Source: Diphasiastrum complanatum
Taxonomy: Eukaryota; Streptophyta; Lycopodiopsida; Lycopodiales; Lycopodiaceae
Assembly: GCA_029204225.1 (NCBI GenBank)
Contig: CM055103.1
Span: 39,863,323 to 39,927,322 of the forward strand
DNA length: 64,000 nucleotides
Reading direction: 5' to 3'
The notes beneath the pieces were generated by a model. It worked only from the letters and a program-made list of their open reading frames with translations, made no database searches and was not told the origin of the DNA. Shown piece after piece: positions 1-11,760 of this stretch. Within the stretch, counting starts at the first letter, position 1. Every line of letters starts with the position of its first letter. The position numbers and the translations under genes were made by a program.

Positions 1-184
1 GTCTATCCAACGTAGTATGCCTCGTCAACCACACACTGCCTAGGTAGCTTATAGACAGAAAAAACTCATCTGGTGCACACACTTTCGGGCTACGCATCCT
101 ACTTATGCTTGCCCTTCCTATCAGCATATCCAAGCACATGTCATCCAACGATATGAAGAACAACCATCACAATCGGGACATTCC

Positions 185-439
185 TTGCATTATCACAAAT
201 ACCCCCCAGAAAATCCAGAACCACTAGCCATACAAGATGGCTATGTCATTACGCAAGGGCCAATGAACAACAGATGTTTCATCTGCAGTGAAACCGGCCA
301 TTTCATGGTTGATTGTCCAGTCAAGACCAAGTACCATGTCGAGTGTCCTGACTGTGTTAGAAAACACAGTTTCAAAGACTGTCCACAACAACCACCTAAG
401 ATCCTTCCTGCCCGACATGGCAGTTATGACTCCCGATAG
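185..439 (+). pseudogene. Gypsy-type gag fragment with two zinc knuckles
   Basis: This short reading frame encodes a nucleic-acid-binding zinc-knuckle region of a retrotransposon Gag. A canonical CX2CX4HX4C knuckle (CFICSETGHFMVDC) is followed about 20 residues later by a variant CX2CX3HX4C (CPDCVRKHSFKDC). The spacing and the KDCP ending match the double knuckle at about 8417-8530, so both pieces probably come from the same Ty3/gypsy family. No capsid, protease or pol sequence is recognisable beside it. It is a relic rather than a host zinc-finger gene. Confidence 0.7.
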
Positions 440-1240
440 GATCTTTACGACAACACAACCAGAGCACTGTAGCAACCAACCGCTAAACCTACTGCTCAAT
501 CGAAAAGTTTCTTGCCAACTTCTACAACACCATGAGAATACCCAAATTGGTAGCAAACATAGACATTCTTACAAGATATGAAATGAGTCCTTGCAGGAAT
601 AAAGTATAACCGATATTCTGTCATCTGCTACAACTTCCATCCAAGAGCAATCTCACCAGGGAATAGAAAGTTTTTCTCCCTTTTTCGCAACCTCAAATCA
701 ATCTGTCTTCCACATTCTAAGATGACTCCCAAGGCCTTATAATGGATATACTCACCAACTATGGGAATAGAAAGTCTATATAGAAATTCATTTTTATAAA
801 ACTTCTCAACAAAGAAGTACTACGAAAATAATATATTCTCCTTCCATGCATTTCAAGTTAAATCTTACAAGATCTGCTATCAAAGATGGCAGCTTTAGTG
901 TCACAAATATTACCTTGTTTTTGACAAGGGCATATCAGAGTTTCTTACTCTACCACATAGTTTAAGATTGCGCTCCTCAAGATGCATTATCAATGTTGAT
1001 GAATGACTTTTGTTTGACAAGTGCTCCGCAGTTTCTACTCTCTATAAAGATGGTATCTTCCTTGTTTATTTTTTGTCATTTTTTGATTTGATAGTTTTTT
1101 TTTCTAATTGCGTCTATTTTTTTCTAGATTTGTTTTTATCAAGGATAGACATTGAACCAGAGAAGTCTTGTAGCGTATCTGAAAAATGCATTTTCATTCA
1201 TCTATCCATCTTCAGATCACCTTGTACAGAGTTTAGGATT
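440..1240. other. No identifiable feature
   Basis: Stop-rich DNA downstream of the zinc-knuckle fragment. It may be decayed retrotransposon sequence, but I see no diagnostic motif, RNA gene or repeat. Confidence 0.4.
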
Positions 1241-1600
1241 TTTGAGCATATTCCAAAATCCATGCCACTTCCGAGTTGATTCTTGCATCTCACTGCCATA
1301 TTAGTTTTCAAGTCGACTACAGCAAGATCGAGACAAATTAGTTAAAGTTTGTTCAATCTTCAGTCTAGTCGCAAGTTCAACATATTTCAACTGCGTGTTC
1401 CAAATGACGATCCGACCTTGAGCATGTAGGTTGTCATTAAGAACATCCCCACCAACAGATTCTGGAAGGGGGGGGGAGAGAGTGGATCTGCTTGGATCAA
1501 CTAGGATCAGTTACATTGCCAATAATACCATCAGCAAGATCGATATCCAAGGCCACAAAACCAAAGACGACAAAGACAATGCTAAAAAGACACATGGGCA
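1240..1600 (+). repeat. Gag C-terminal relic, paralogue of 40797-41146 (-)
   Basis: This stretch aligns along its length with the reverse complement of 40797-41146, which is the continuation of the antisense gypsy gag at 41211-41816. Shared landmarks include CTACAGCAAGATCGA, TTGTTCAATCTT, CTTGAGCATG, AACATCCCCA and CATCAGCAAGATCGA. The copies are diverged, and no long frame survives here. At about 1468-1482 this copy has only a short G/GA run where the other copy carries an expanded (GA)n array. The alignment was read by eye. Confidence 0.75.
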
Positions 1601-3369
1601 ATCCAAAGGGACTCAATTAGAAGAAGTACCCCAGTCACGACGAAGATCCTTCAGCACATAGGAAGTACAAGTATTGGGAAATCATTCTTCTTCTTCGTCA
1701 ACTCCCATGCCTATTCTATCACCCACACCATCAACCGATGTCACCACCTCCACCCTACCTCTATTTGTTTGCCATCATTCCACTGTTCATCTTAGAAATC
1801 CCCAGTTTTTCAAAGCCTGATAGTTTTACCGAAGCGACTAAAAGATCATTGCAAATGTCTTGCGTAGTTTACTACACTGGTTGGTCAACCAGAAAAGAAG
1901 GCAGACAAAGCAGCAAAAAGAAATAGAGCAAAGAAGCTGAGGTGGAAAGGATGAAACTTAAGCAACGGATAAGTCAGATTGATCTTGATTAAAAGAAACT
2001 CTCTAGAGCAACAATGGTTGAATCCACTCCTATGAAGCCCAAAGAGATCCAAAAGTAATGGATTAAAAGAAAAAGCTACAGAAAAGCAAAATGATTAAGA
2101 CAACAGTGAGCCTGCAGGACAAAGTGAGCACCTCATGAAGTAAGTGGTGGTCAAAACTCGACATTGCAAGGGTCCAAGGCTGCAACTGTAGAACTATCAG
2201 TTCCTTCACCCTTCCACCAAGCCTTCATCATGTTTCCCTACCGTCACCAAACCAATCGTCCAAATCTGTTCCTACCACCAATGGAAGACTACTAACCAGG
2301 ATTTGTGCAACCTACCAATCAAAGATCTTCCTCTTCTCGTCAAGGAAAAAACATCAACAAGACTAGAACTTCAACTGAGAGAATAACTGCGAAAATGCCC
2401 ACAAGCCAAATGGAGGATACAGACCTCCTAGAAGTTATTTCCTGCCAAGGAACCAAAGATGAAACCGTCAATGGCAGATACAAGTGATAAAGAGGACATG
2501 CGGGGTGCACTCAAACATACAAGTTGTGAAGCTGTTGGGAGATCTCCAATTTTGAGAATGTTAACCACTTGCAGCAATAAGACATTCTGGTTACATTGCG
2601 GCAGATTGATAAAGATTGGAAATAATAAGCACTTGGTTTTATGCAAGCGAACGAGGATCTACGCTTTTCCAAGTGACAATTGAAGATGCCAATGCAAAAC
2701 AAAGAAATATCATCCAATATGGGTTGCAATGGGTCCTGCAACACATTAGGGGTGGGATGATGTTGGCTGATTCTGATGAATCCCCATGATACTTGGCCAG
2801 AGCTACCCAAGAGCACCTCTCACCTTAGATCGAGGAGTTCTCTGAGAGGATGAGACGAACGAAGACTGAGAGCCGAGGAATGCTAGTTAGGAATGACAAG
2901 CAAGAATTGTGTAAGCCTCATGGTGTATCTCGAAAGATGGAATGACCACGTAGAAACTAGTATTTCTAGACAAAGTAATAAATGCAAGTAGGCCCCTCTT
3001 AGAAAAGTAGAGGGAACCACCTTTTGATGGTGACATCTAGTGGAGAGCATAATTTCACTTGTAGTTTTTGTAATGTGGAAATGCCACTAGGATGCCGCCT
3101 AAGAAGCTCTCTTGCTTATTTAAGAGACTCCGTCTTTGTAGAAGGAAAGCTTTTTGTAAATGTATCTACTCCATGCTTAAATGAGATCATCTTCCATGAG
3201 TTTTGATGCATTCTTCAGCTCCTTGTTCATTCTTGTTTCTTGAGTGATGCATTAATGATCTCGCCCTTCCATTGCCTTTGTGTGTGGTTGTGGATCTTAG
3301 TGGTGGATTAGTTTTCTTGCTTTCATAGATTAAATGTAGATTTCAGCATTCAGGTAAACTAAATAGGCT
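1601..3369. other. Unassigned, probably decayed transposon DNA
   Basis: It follows the gag relic, and parts (about 2240-2480 and 2600-2900) have short coding-like runs broken by stops. I recognise no domain. It is probably the continuation of the same decayed element. Confidence 0.3.
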
Positions 3370-3690
3370 GGATTTGTCGTGTAGATCTTGCATATTCTTG
3401 ACATTCCAGTTCTTGATGTTCTTGGGTAGTCCAAGAATCAAGAAATGAGTGTTTCTTGATCCTTGGACTTTCAAAAGCTATCTAGATTAGTTTTTGTTTC
3501 TAGTTGTGGATTAGATTTTCTGTTTTGGTGGATTAATTTAGGATTCAAGCCTCTAAGAGATTTGTAACTAATAATGTGACATAGGTCTTGCATATCCATT
3601 TACGTTTTGGTTTTTTGATTTCTTGGAAAATTCAAGAATAAAAAAGACGAAGCTTCTTGATTCTTGAATGCTTGTAGGAGTTAGGTTTCT
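3370..3690. repeat. Degenerate direct repeat with hairpins
   Basis: Two related segments (about 3375-3470 and 3583-3672) share ATCTTGCATAT-like starts and TTCAAGAAT/TTCTTGATTCTTG-type inverted repeats. The best hairpin is at 3431-3466: a 15-bp stem (CCAAGAATCAAGAAA against TTTCTTGATCCTTGG, one mismatch) with a 6-nt loop. No function is implied. Confidence 0.5.
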
Positions 3691-3879
3691 TGGTTTTTTA
3701 TGAGGAATGTGGCATGCTAGGCTAGTTTTCTGATCTTGCAAGTAGTTTAGTTTCCATTTTGCAATGATCCGTTCTAGCATTTTGTTTTTAAGTGCCATAG
3801 TTACAAGTGATTTCAAGAATTCAAGAGTGTTCGAAATTTGAGTATCCGTGACAGGTGGAACCATACTACAACCCCGAGA

Positions 3880-4817
3880 ATCTTTCTGCCTGATCTGGGC
3901 ATTGTAGTTTTTGTGGTAGAACGAGCATCAACATTGCGCACAACAGCTCTAGCTTCAGCCCATTTGGTACAATAGTCCATAGCCACTACGATATATCTTG
4001 ATTGAGTGCGTCTAGCAGTGGGATAATCGGTCTAACATAATCAATTCCCCATTTCTGGAAAGCTTGATCAGTTGTGACAGGGTGTAAAGGCATGTAGTCG
4101 ATCTTTTGAAATCGTTTTGTTCTTTGACAAACATCACAAACCTTTGTGTAGGTGTGCATATTCTTAAAAAGGGTTGGCCACCAAAATCCTGCCAAGAGAA
4201 TTCTTTTGGCAGTCATTTCGGAAAAAAAATTACCTGCTCCAACACCTTCATGAGTTAGGGATATAACATAGGGTATTTCACCTTCAGTAAGACAACGTCA
4301 GATATTCCATCTAATTTTTGCTTGTAAAGTTGGCCTACAATTAACGTATAAGGTTTGGTTTTGAGGACTAACGCATGTTGCTTGGGTTTAGATAAGGATG
4401 GGTCCATCTGCCCTGAAGTTAAATATTCTGTGATATCCTTGGCCCAAATAAATGTAGAGTCAATTTGAGATAAAATGCCATCAGGTGAATCATCGTTGAC
4501 GTCTTGATCTGGAGTTGGTAGGTTAGGGATTCGGGATAGATGATCTATTAAAAAAATGTTGGACCCCCTTTCGAACCACGATCCTAAACTCAAATTCTCG
4601 CAGTTGAATAGGATCCGTCGAGTAATACGACCGGTTGTGCAAGTCTTGCTGATAAGATATAGGAGTGCTTGATGATCAGTGAAGAAAACAAAAACTTTTT
4701 CCAAGAGGTAATGATGAAACTTTTGAACCGCATACACCATTGCCAAAGCTTCACGCTCAATAGTGGTATAATTGACTTCAGCAGGTATCAATTGTCTACT
4801 GAGAAATCCACATGTAA
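3880..4817 (-). pseudogene. Ty3/gypsy pol fragment: RNase H and integrase
   Basis: Read on the minus strand, the order is RNase H then integrase. RNase H (4817-4560) shows the NYTTIEREALAMVYAVQKFH block, then FTDHQALLYL and the DHLSRIPN tail. The integrase zinc-binding region (about 4250-4090) has HEGVGAGN, FWWPTLF and CDVCQRTK; the second expected histidine of the HHCC site is N. The catalytic core starts with WGIDYV and continues, after a frameshift at about 3990, as AMDYCTKWAEA. Another frameshift lies at about 4255. RT upstream and the rest of the integrase downstream are missing. This is a dead fragment. Confidence 0.85.
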
Positions 4818-5262
4818 CTTTGAATATATGTAGTTGCTAGATGCACCAAAAATACACGCAGACACAGATAGATAATTTTGTAAGCAAAATCCACAGAGAT
4901 CCAAGAAGTCCGCTAGTTAAACAAAGAGGATCAATAGACGATGTTGTAGCTGTTATGCACATATCATTTTAAATTGTCTGGACTCGATTGAATTATTGTC
5001 TACTTATTATTCATGTATCTCATTCGCTTTTTTATCTATTCCGCACATAGGTTCATTTTATTGAATGCTAAATTAACTTAAACGTAGGTCAACAGTGTCT
5101 GCCTACATTCTGGAGGATTGTAGCAATGATATAACAAACAGTAACCAACAATCATATCTGAACTCCATCCGAATTTATTCGCATTTTGTTTCGCTTCGAT
5201 TCGCTTCAATAGTACCATAGCTCGATTCTCATCGGTAGGAGTCAAATTCTGATCCTCATCAG
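4818..5262. other. No identifiable coding feature
   Basis: AT-rich DNA between the antisense pol fragment and a primer-binding-site-like sequence. At about 5208-5243 there is an imperfect copy of the sequence at 5258-5293 (AGCTCGATTCTCATC and GTAGGAGTC shared). Confidence 0.4.
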
Positions 5263-5274
5263 TGGTATCAGAGC
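5263..5274 (+). other. tRNA-iMet-type primer binding site, isolated
   Basis: TGGTATCAGAGC is complementary to the 3' end of plant initiator-Met tRNA, the usual primer of copia and many gypsy elements. No element body is recognised directly downstream, and a different LTR follows. It may be the end of a truncated LTR element. Confidence 0.5.
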
Positions 5275-5379
5275 TCGATTCTCATCAGTAGGAGTCGGAG
5301 TTTGTTGGTGGGTTTGCGGATCCCTAGGAAACCCTAACCCTAGTTAATAAGTGAGAGAGATTTGGCAGCCTGCGTGTGT

Positions 5380-6031
5380 AAGTCCAACCCAATGATCACA
5401 TAGTTATTTGATTAATTAGAATGTTAATAAAAGGACTTTAGGCCTTTTTGCGGGACTTTTAATGTCGTAGGGCCTAAATGTCAAGTTAGTGAATAAATTT
5501 GGGTTTCTCTCCAATTTTGATGGTTCCCACACTTTTTTAAATTTGAATAAAAAAAGAGGCAAGACTGGACCAATAGGATTTAGAGGCCAGGGTCCTCCTC
5601 TCTACTATAAAAAGAGACCAACTCGAGTTGTTCCTCATGTTCATTTCCTCATTTCAATAAAGCAGATTGGTTCTCTTTAGAAATGGATTGATGAATGTCC
5701 TTGCTCTTCATTTCTTTTTCTCCATTTCTCATGCTTTCTTTGGATTTTGCTAATTGTTGGATTTGATCATTATTGGGATTGTTATTTCTTATGCTTTTGT
5801 GAGAGAAAAAGGGAGAGAGAGAAGAGTAAGTTTCTATCATTGTTGTGGATTTAGAGTTAATGGAAGTACGGTTAATGGATGTTAGTGTTAGATCCTCCAT
5901 TCATGTTGAAATCTGAACTATACTATCGCTCTCATGGGAATGAACCTACGCGTGACAACTAGCTCCGTCTCTTTGATGCTAGATTGACTAGATCTTGGAT
6001 TCAGGTTAGGCAAGGAAAGAAACCCACTACA
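5380..6031 (+). mobile_element. Putative 5' LTR of a tRNA-Asp-primed gypsy element
   Basis: The segment just before the tRNA-Asp primer site behaves like an LTR. There is a TATA-like CTATAAAAAG at about 5604, an AATAAA at about 5656, and the end CCCACTACA at about 6031, 4 bp before the PBS. The start is uncertain; I set it near a TGTGTGTAAG sequence. No matching 3' LTR was found in the window. Confidence 0.5.
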
Positions 6032-6035
6032 ATTT

Positions 6036-6053
6036 TGGCGTCGTTGCCGGGGA
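6036..6053 (+). other. tRNA-Asp primer binding site
   Basis: TGGCGTCGTTGCCGGGGA differs by one base from the exact complement of the plant tRNA-Asp 3' end (TGGCGCCGTTGCCGGGGA). This primer is typical of Athila/Tat-group Ty3/gypsy elements. It fixes the LTR end and the direction (+) of the element whose gag lies at 7300-8992. Confidence 0.85.
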
Positions 6054-7299
6054 GCTATGCCAATTTTTTAGTTTGCAGCATGTTTGGCTGATGGTTAGCT
6101 TGCATTAGGCATCTTCTCGTGGCATGAATAGTGTTAAAACTGCATTGTAGGGATAGTTCGGGATTGATTTTGCTAAATTTTGAGTAGATTAGCTTGTTTG
6201 AAATCTAATCTGATTATCAAACAGGGAAAGCTATTCAGATCACTAATCTTAAGATCCATTTGGATCTGCGATATCAGAGAAAATAACAAAAATCGGTCAA
6301 ATCTGTCAAATTTGATCAAAAAGAGGCAAAAAGCGCCATCAGAGCCCAGAACTTTTAACTCTCTTTCAGGAAACCTTCGCCGAGTTGCGAACACCTTCGG
6401 TCTTGTTTACAAAACCTTCAGTTTGAAGGGCAAAGATTAATTCCCAGCAAATTTCCAGAAACATCAGAAAAACCACCAACAAATACCAAAAATTATCAAA
6501 ATCGTAAAAAATACAGAAAAAGAACCTTTGCCCAATTCATTATGCTTAGATGTGATTCAGATCTATCTACTGCCAGGTCGACGAAGAATAATACCAAAAA
6601 TAGAAAGATTTTCAGAGGATTAGTTGTCATATTATCATATTTTTGCCAAAAAAAAAATCACTTTTTTGCAAAATTACCAGTATTACTCTTGATCCTTCGC
6701 CAGAACCTTCGTCGAGTTTCCTGAACATTCTATTTATGTAAAAATACTATTTTTGAGTTTGGCGAAGATTTTTCTTGATAAGATCACAAAAAATCTTGAT
6801 TTTTACCCTTGCCAGATCACAAAAACTGCCTTCGTCCAGTTGTCCATAGTTTTATCTGTGTCAGATCTTCCATCTGAGAAATCGGCAAAGGTTATTTCTC
6901 AAGAAATTGCCAGAAAAGTGTTTAGAGAGTTTTTATCCCAAAATAGCACTGTTGAACCTTCGCCAAGCCAACCTTCGCCTAGATAACCTTCGCCAGTCCT
7001 ATTTTTAGTTTCTGATTTTCCAGATCAAGTCTCTGTCAAAATTTGTATCAGATCTGATATATTCTGAAGTGGACTCTTGAGAGATTTATCATTTTTGAGA
7101 AGTATTGATTGATCAAATTTTGGGTAGTTTTTCATCATATAGAATCACATTCCTGAAAAGTGGAATAGAGCTAGCAGATCTAATCTGAGATAGTTTTTGG
7201 AAAAATCTATATCCAATCACATTATCAATATGATCTAAATGGTTGCCCTTGGAGCTGCTCCATAGGAGGTCAATCCAATTATTGTTAGAAGAGCACCCT
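6054..7299 (+). other. Retrotransposon leader with CCTTCGCC motif repeats
   Basis: Untranslated region between PBS and gag. It contains many dispersed copies of AACCTTCGCC or close variants, for example near 6371, 6691, 6705, 6955, 6969 and 6986, and an inverted copy (GGCGAAG) near 6761. No long frame is present. Confidence 0.55.
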
Positions 7300-8992
7300 G
7301 ATTGGATCTACCCAAATATAATGGATTAACAGTTCCAGTTCGATTTCTTCTAGTCTAGACTGAATCCTGTGAGGTCTATGGTGAGATTTATCCTCAAGAT
7401 AAACTTAAGCTGTTTCCTATGGCCTTAACAGGCGCAACGCAAGATTGGTACTATAACCAAGATGAAACTGAGCATACAGATTGGGAGGTTGTTAAACGAG
7501 CCCTTGTCACACGATTCAAACCGTGGAAGTTTATGGAAGACCCTTTCCTACTTTTAAGTAAAATTAAAGCGGGAAATGGTTCGAGATTATATCGAAAGGG
7601 TGAAACGTCTTAGATCTGAATGTGAGCCTGATCTGAGTAATGAAAATGCCATGATTATGTGGTTTTTATTAGGTCTACCTAAATGGATCAGACGTGAACT
7701 GAAACGCCATAATGAGTACACACTTTTGCAAAATGCGATGGACGATGCAATTCGGGAGGAGGATGAAGATTCAGATGATGAGCCGAATGTCAATATGTTG
7801 CCTTATACAACAGGACAGACTACTACGACATCCACCACTATTGCATCAACGAATGCCAATGCTACTGCAGAAATGATGCTCAATGAGTTCGAGAAACTTG
7901 GGAAGACCCAGCAGAAACAGATGGAAAAGTTGCCGTTGCAAAGCATTAGAAAATTTTCACAGAGAAGTGAACAAGGAACCTGAGAAGTTTTCAAAGACTT
8001 TTCCTACCAGGGAAAATGTCTGGTATTTTATTTGTACAAGAAATCACACAGTGAATGAGTGTCTTCAATTGAAAAAATGAATGGAAATCAATGTTTGTCA
8101 TCTGTGTAATTCACCTGACCATGAGACTGCCTTTTGCAACTTCAACCCTCGGATGATTCATCAACGGTATGCCCAGATGGGATATCGAGATCCACAGTAT
8201 GGAGGCAATCCAGCAGCAAGACTACGACAATCTACTCTTGGATACCCGGAGCGTTTAGCCTTGCTTGCCCCACCAAAGCACTTCGCTCCTCCTGCCAATT
8301 TGATGGAACCAGAACCTTACACAAGTGATAAGCAATGGAGCTATGGTAATGATCAGGAAGGTGGATTTTCAGAACAGTATGCCATTTATGCTACCGCTCA
8401 GAGCACCACTTGGATGTTTTGCATGTGGAGAAAATCACTGAGTTGCAGAATGTCCAAATAAAGGAAAATTTGTACCATTCTGTCGTGACTGTGGATATGG
8501 GCATTGCTATAAAGATTGTCCAGCAAACCCGAAGCCATCACCAGTTACAGCACTTGTAAATTTGATAACAATCAAGCAAGGATCGGTAGCTCATAATAAA
8601 CCAAGTGCACCCTTGATGGTGATCACCATAGCACAAAACAAAAAGAACCAGTAGTAGATTCAATACCTGCTGATTCTATACCATTGAACGATACACCAAC
8701 AACATCGGAAGTTTATCCAAATCTTAATGTAGAAAAACAAAGATATCAGGATATGAGACAGTGGATTAAGTATCTACAAGAAGAAGAGGAACTTGAAGCT
8801 ACTAAAGTAACAGCTGAAGTTCGGTCTTCACCATTGCAACCTCCAAAAAATTTACGTACGGATATGAATGATCAATTACATCATCACGAAGAACCCTTCA
8901 AGATGACGGAACCGGAAGCACCGCATACAGAATTACTCATGAATATTTTGTCTAGCAAGATCAATATTTCACTGGGAGAGCTCCTAAAATAG
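7300..8992 (+). pseudogene. Ty3/gypsy gag (Athila/Tat-like), broken
   Basis: This is the capsid/nucleocapsid region of the tRNA-Asp-primed element. The Retrotrans_gag domain is spread over two frames: KLFPMALTGATQDWYY...TRFKPW (about 7410-7540), then VRDYIERVKRLRSECEPDL and FLLGLPKWIRRELKRH (about 7580-7710), followed by an acidic segment. Nucleocapsid knuckles follow: CHLCNSPDHETAFC (about 8096), CFACGENH with an in-frame stop then VAEC (about 8417), and CRDCGYGHCYKDC (about 8488). A lysine/glutamate-rich tail ends with KINISLGELLK at about 8990. At least three frameshifts and several stops make it non-functional. Protease and pol are not recognisable downstream. Confidence 0.85.
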
Positions 8993-9429
8993 TTGCCAAA
9001 AGACACAGCAAATGTATTTCTCAAAACCAAAATACACTGTACATATAGTTTCTTCTTTGGAAACCCATGCATGGCCTAGGTTGCCGTTGACGAGACGTGT
9101 GTCTTATCAGCTTGCCTCATGTCGAGGCCAATTGGTCCTAATGATTAGACCCATAGTACAATAGCACAATAGTTCTAATTTTATTCTAATTAATTCTAAT
9201 ATGATGGTATCCAATTTTGAGATCAATTTTAGTGGAGTATTTAGTTCCATCTAAATGATCAACCAGATCATCCATCATGGACAAATCTGCAGGTCTGGAT
9301 AAAAGTTGGATGAAGATTGAAAAGTCGATTAGCCGATTAGTAGGAGAATAATCCAACAATAGTCGCCCTAGATATAATTGTTAACATGACACTTAACCTT
9401 TCCATCAAACTATCTCTAAATTGAATCTT

Positions 9430-9705
9430 ACAATCTCTTTCCAATTCACAAACTACATGATGTTCAGGGTTTTTGACACCCATCGGTCTCCTTAGCATAA
9501 TGAATATATCCCTGTTATAGAGAGATTAGCCACCGTCTTTTCACATAGAAAAATGCAACCTTGATTGCTCTTGTAGAGTTTCATAGTTATTGCATTCATC
9601 CCCATATCTTATCTCATGATTTGTATCCACAAATTTTCTTTGAGAACATTTCAAACTCCTACAAACTCAGCCTCGGTGGATGACAAGACCATGGGATTTC
9701 TACTT
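9430..9705 (-). pseudogene. Ty1/copia RNase H relic
   Basis: On the minus strand a stop-interrupted frame reads MVLSSTEAEFVGV, then KENLW, then ITMKLYKSNQGCIFL. This matches the copia RNase H core (LSSTEAEY...DNQ(S/G)AI). The catalytic aspartate of the DNQ motif is S here. It is a very old fragment with no LTR or other domain attached. Confidence 0.65.
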
Positions 9706-10950
9706 CACATGTCCAATGTTTCATCGTAATTGAATCCCTCGACATGGGAGCATGTCCTGGCTACCCATGGCTCCATTCAATTTGATATTTGATTTTGAAA
9801 ATCCACTGGCTTCCAATAGCTTTTCTAGAGGGAGATTTGTCATTCCCATGCATTGTTCCTTTAAATTGGTTCTATTTTCTCTTTCATGGCAGCGCTCCAC
9901 AAATTTCATTTGGAATGTTTTCTCTTTTTGTATGATTTAGGTTTCATAACTCCTTGCTCTACCATAAAAAGCATATTATCACAACTTTTAAAATCAACAA
10001 TATATCGATAGCAAGCCCCTGTAGAAGGTATACTTTTAGAGCTTGTCATGTAAAGATGCTCACAAGAGTGTCCTACAAATAAGTATCAATTGTAGTCCAT
10101 GGGTAATGGGCAACATTGGGCATTAAGAAATTATTTGAGACATCGTCAATGTGTATGAAACTTTTATGCCATTTTTATATGTTATGAACATGTTTGCCAA
10201 ATTTTCTACAAATAGGTCAATATAAAACTCGACATTGTATGAACAATGTCGTCACACCTTGATCACATGTATGATTGCATATAGGTCTTAGCATGCCCCC
10301 CCACAACTATGCCATTTTCATTTGTCAAAGCATGAAGTATTCCCTTGGCTTGAGAGTGTACACATGATGAAAATCAATAGTGGACTACTTAGTTGCATGC
10401 AAACACTTGCCTGCACTACATGACATTCTATTAACCTAATAGTCTCAAAATCTCACCTTTTTTACAAACTACATAAGGTATTTTTGAACATTCTCTTAAC
10501 CTAACATTTTGTGTCTTTCCTGTTTAGCATTTAGACTGTGTACCAATACTCCAAGGTATAGTGGTAACTTAAACGTTTTAAGTACACTTGACTTGATAAT
10601 GCTATAAGAATATTATGAAGTGAGCCAATGTCGGAAAGGACAATAACCTCTTAACTTGCCAATTGTTCACACATTCTGTTTGACTTTGTATCATGCAACT
10701 ACTCCAATGTTAGCCTTTATTCAAAGATAGCAAGTCGATACCTAAGGAACAAGCTTGTGCACCGAGATGACCATATCATGTTGATTATCCACAAGATTGC
10801 ACTTGTGGAGCTTTGTCCTTTGAACAAGTGATTTTCTAAAAAAAGGTAGCGCAAATATTCATTCTTGGTATTTTCTTTCTACTATAGGCTAAGTTCTACT
10901 CTATCGTATGCATGACTAGCTCTTACAGATGATTTGCACTTGATTCTTTT
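9706..10950. other. No identifiable feature
   Basis: AT-rich, stop-rich DNA between two antisense retrotransposon relics. Probably further decayed element sequence, but I see no motif that proves it. Confidence 0.35.
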
Positions 10951-10979
10951 TCTTGTTAAAAGTCATACATTTTGACAAT

Positions 10980-11420
10980 GTTAGGATTTGGGCCTGAAAA
11001 TGTTCCTTTAAGGAGCTCCCACTATTCATTGTGTCTCAAATTAATTATGGTGAAATTATTAGGACTTTGTAAATGATCGATCAAATAATCCATTTTTAGT
11101 AAAGGATAATCATTATTATTAGTGACTTTGATCAAAATCCATGCATAGGCATTGAGCAATCACTTTTTATTCACCAAAATTTTTGGTGCCACCCAATCGA
11201 TTATACTAGATTGAATATGTGATTCTTGGAGATATTTTTGAGCTTGCCTCATAAATTCATTTTTGGGCTCTTTTTGAGTCAACTTGTATGGAAATATAAA
11301 TAAAATTTGGCCATTAGGCTAAAGTTCAATCCTCTGCTCTACACTCCTTAGTAGTCAATTTCCAAGCAATCTAGCTCACCTAGAATTGATGTAACTTGAT
11401 TGGTGGTAATTGTGCCTTTC
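10980..11420 (-). pseudogene. Ty3/gypsy reverse transcriptase relic
   Basis: The minus strand carries the N-terminal half of a gypsy RT. RIEL then PYKLTQKEPKNEF corresponds to the usual (I)EL...PYRM...KE segment, HIQSSIIDWVAPKILVNKK corresponds to (G)HIxPSxSPWxAPVLxVKKK, and DYPLLKMDYLIDHLQ then FTIINLR corresponds to YPLPxxDxLxDxLxG...FxxIDLR. The FxDD active site is not found. Several stops are present. Confidence 0.65.
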
Positions 11421-11760
11421 AAGCTTGAGAATCAATCTTGGACAATTGAGGATCCTTGGCTACAACAAATTTAGCAAAATGCTCGTCTCACAACTAGATT
11501 GTCTCTCTTTTGTCCGTTGTCCAGTCCATGATTCTTTTGGAATTAATTTTCAAAATTGAATCCTCTTTCAAGACATATTACCTTTAACCTTCTGGCCATT
11601 GACTCTAATAGTACATACTACTAGAAGTGGATAGATTAGATTCTATCTTGACTATGGATTGTTCCCAAAGCTAAGATTAGTCTAATTATGTCCAAACAAA
11701 CATACACTCACTTAGTTAATAATTTTGTACTTGCCCTCCCACGGTGTACGGCCTCCCCCC

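Noticed and set aside
185-439. Host CCHC zinc-finger protein
   Set aside because: The double knuckle matches the retrotransposon gag at 8.4 kb, and no other host domain is present.
3431-3466. MicroRNA precursor from the 15-bp hairpin
   Set aside because: The stem is too short and the loop too small, with no arm of 20 paired bases.
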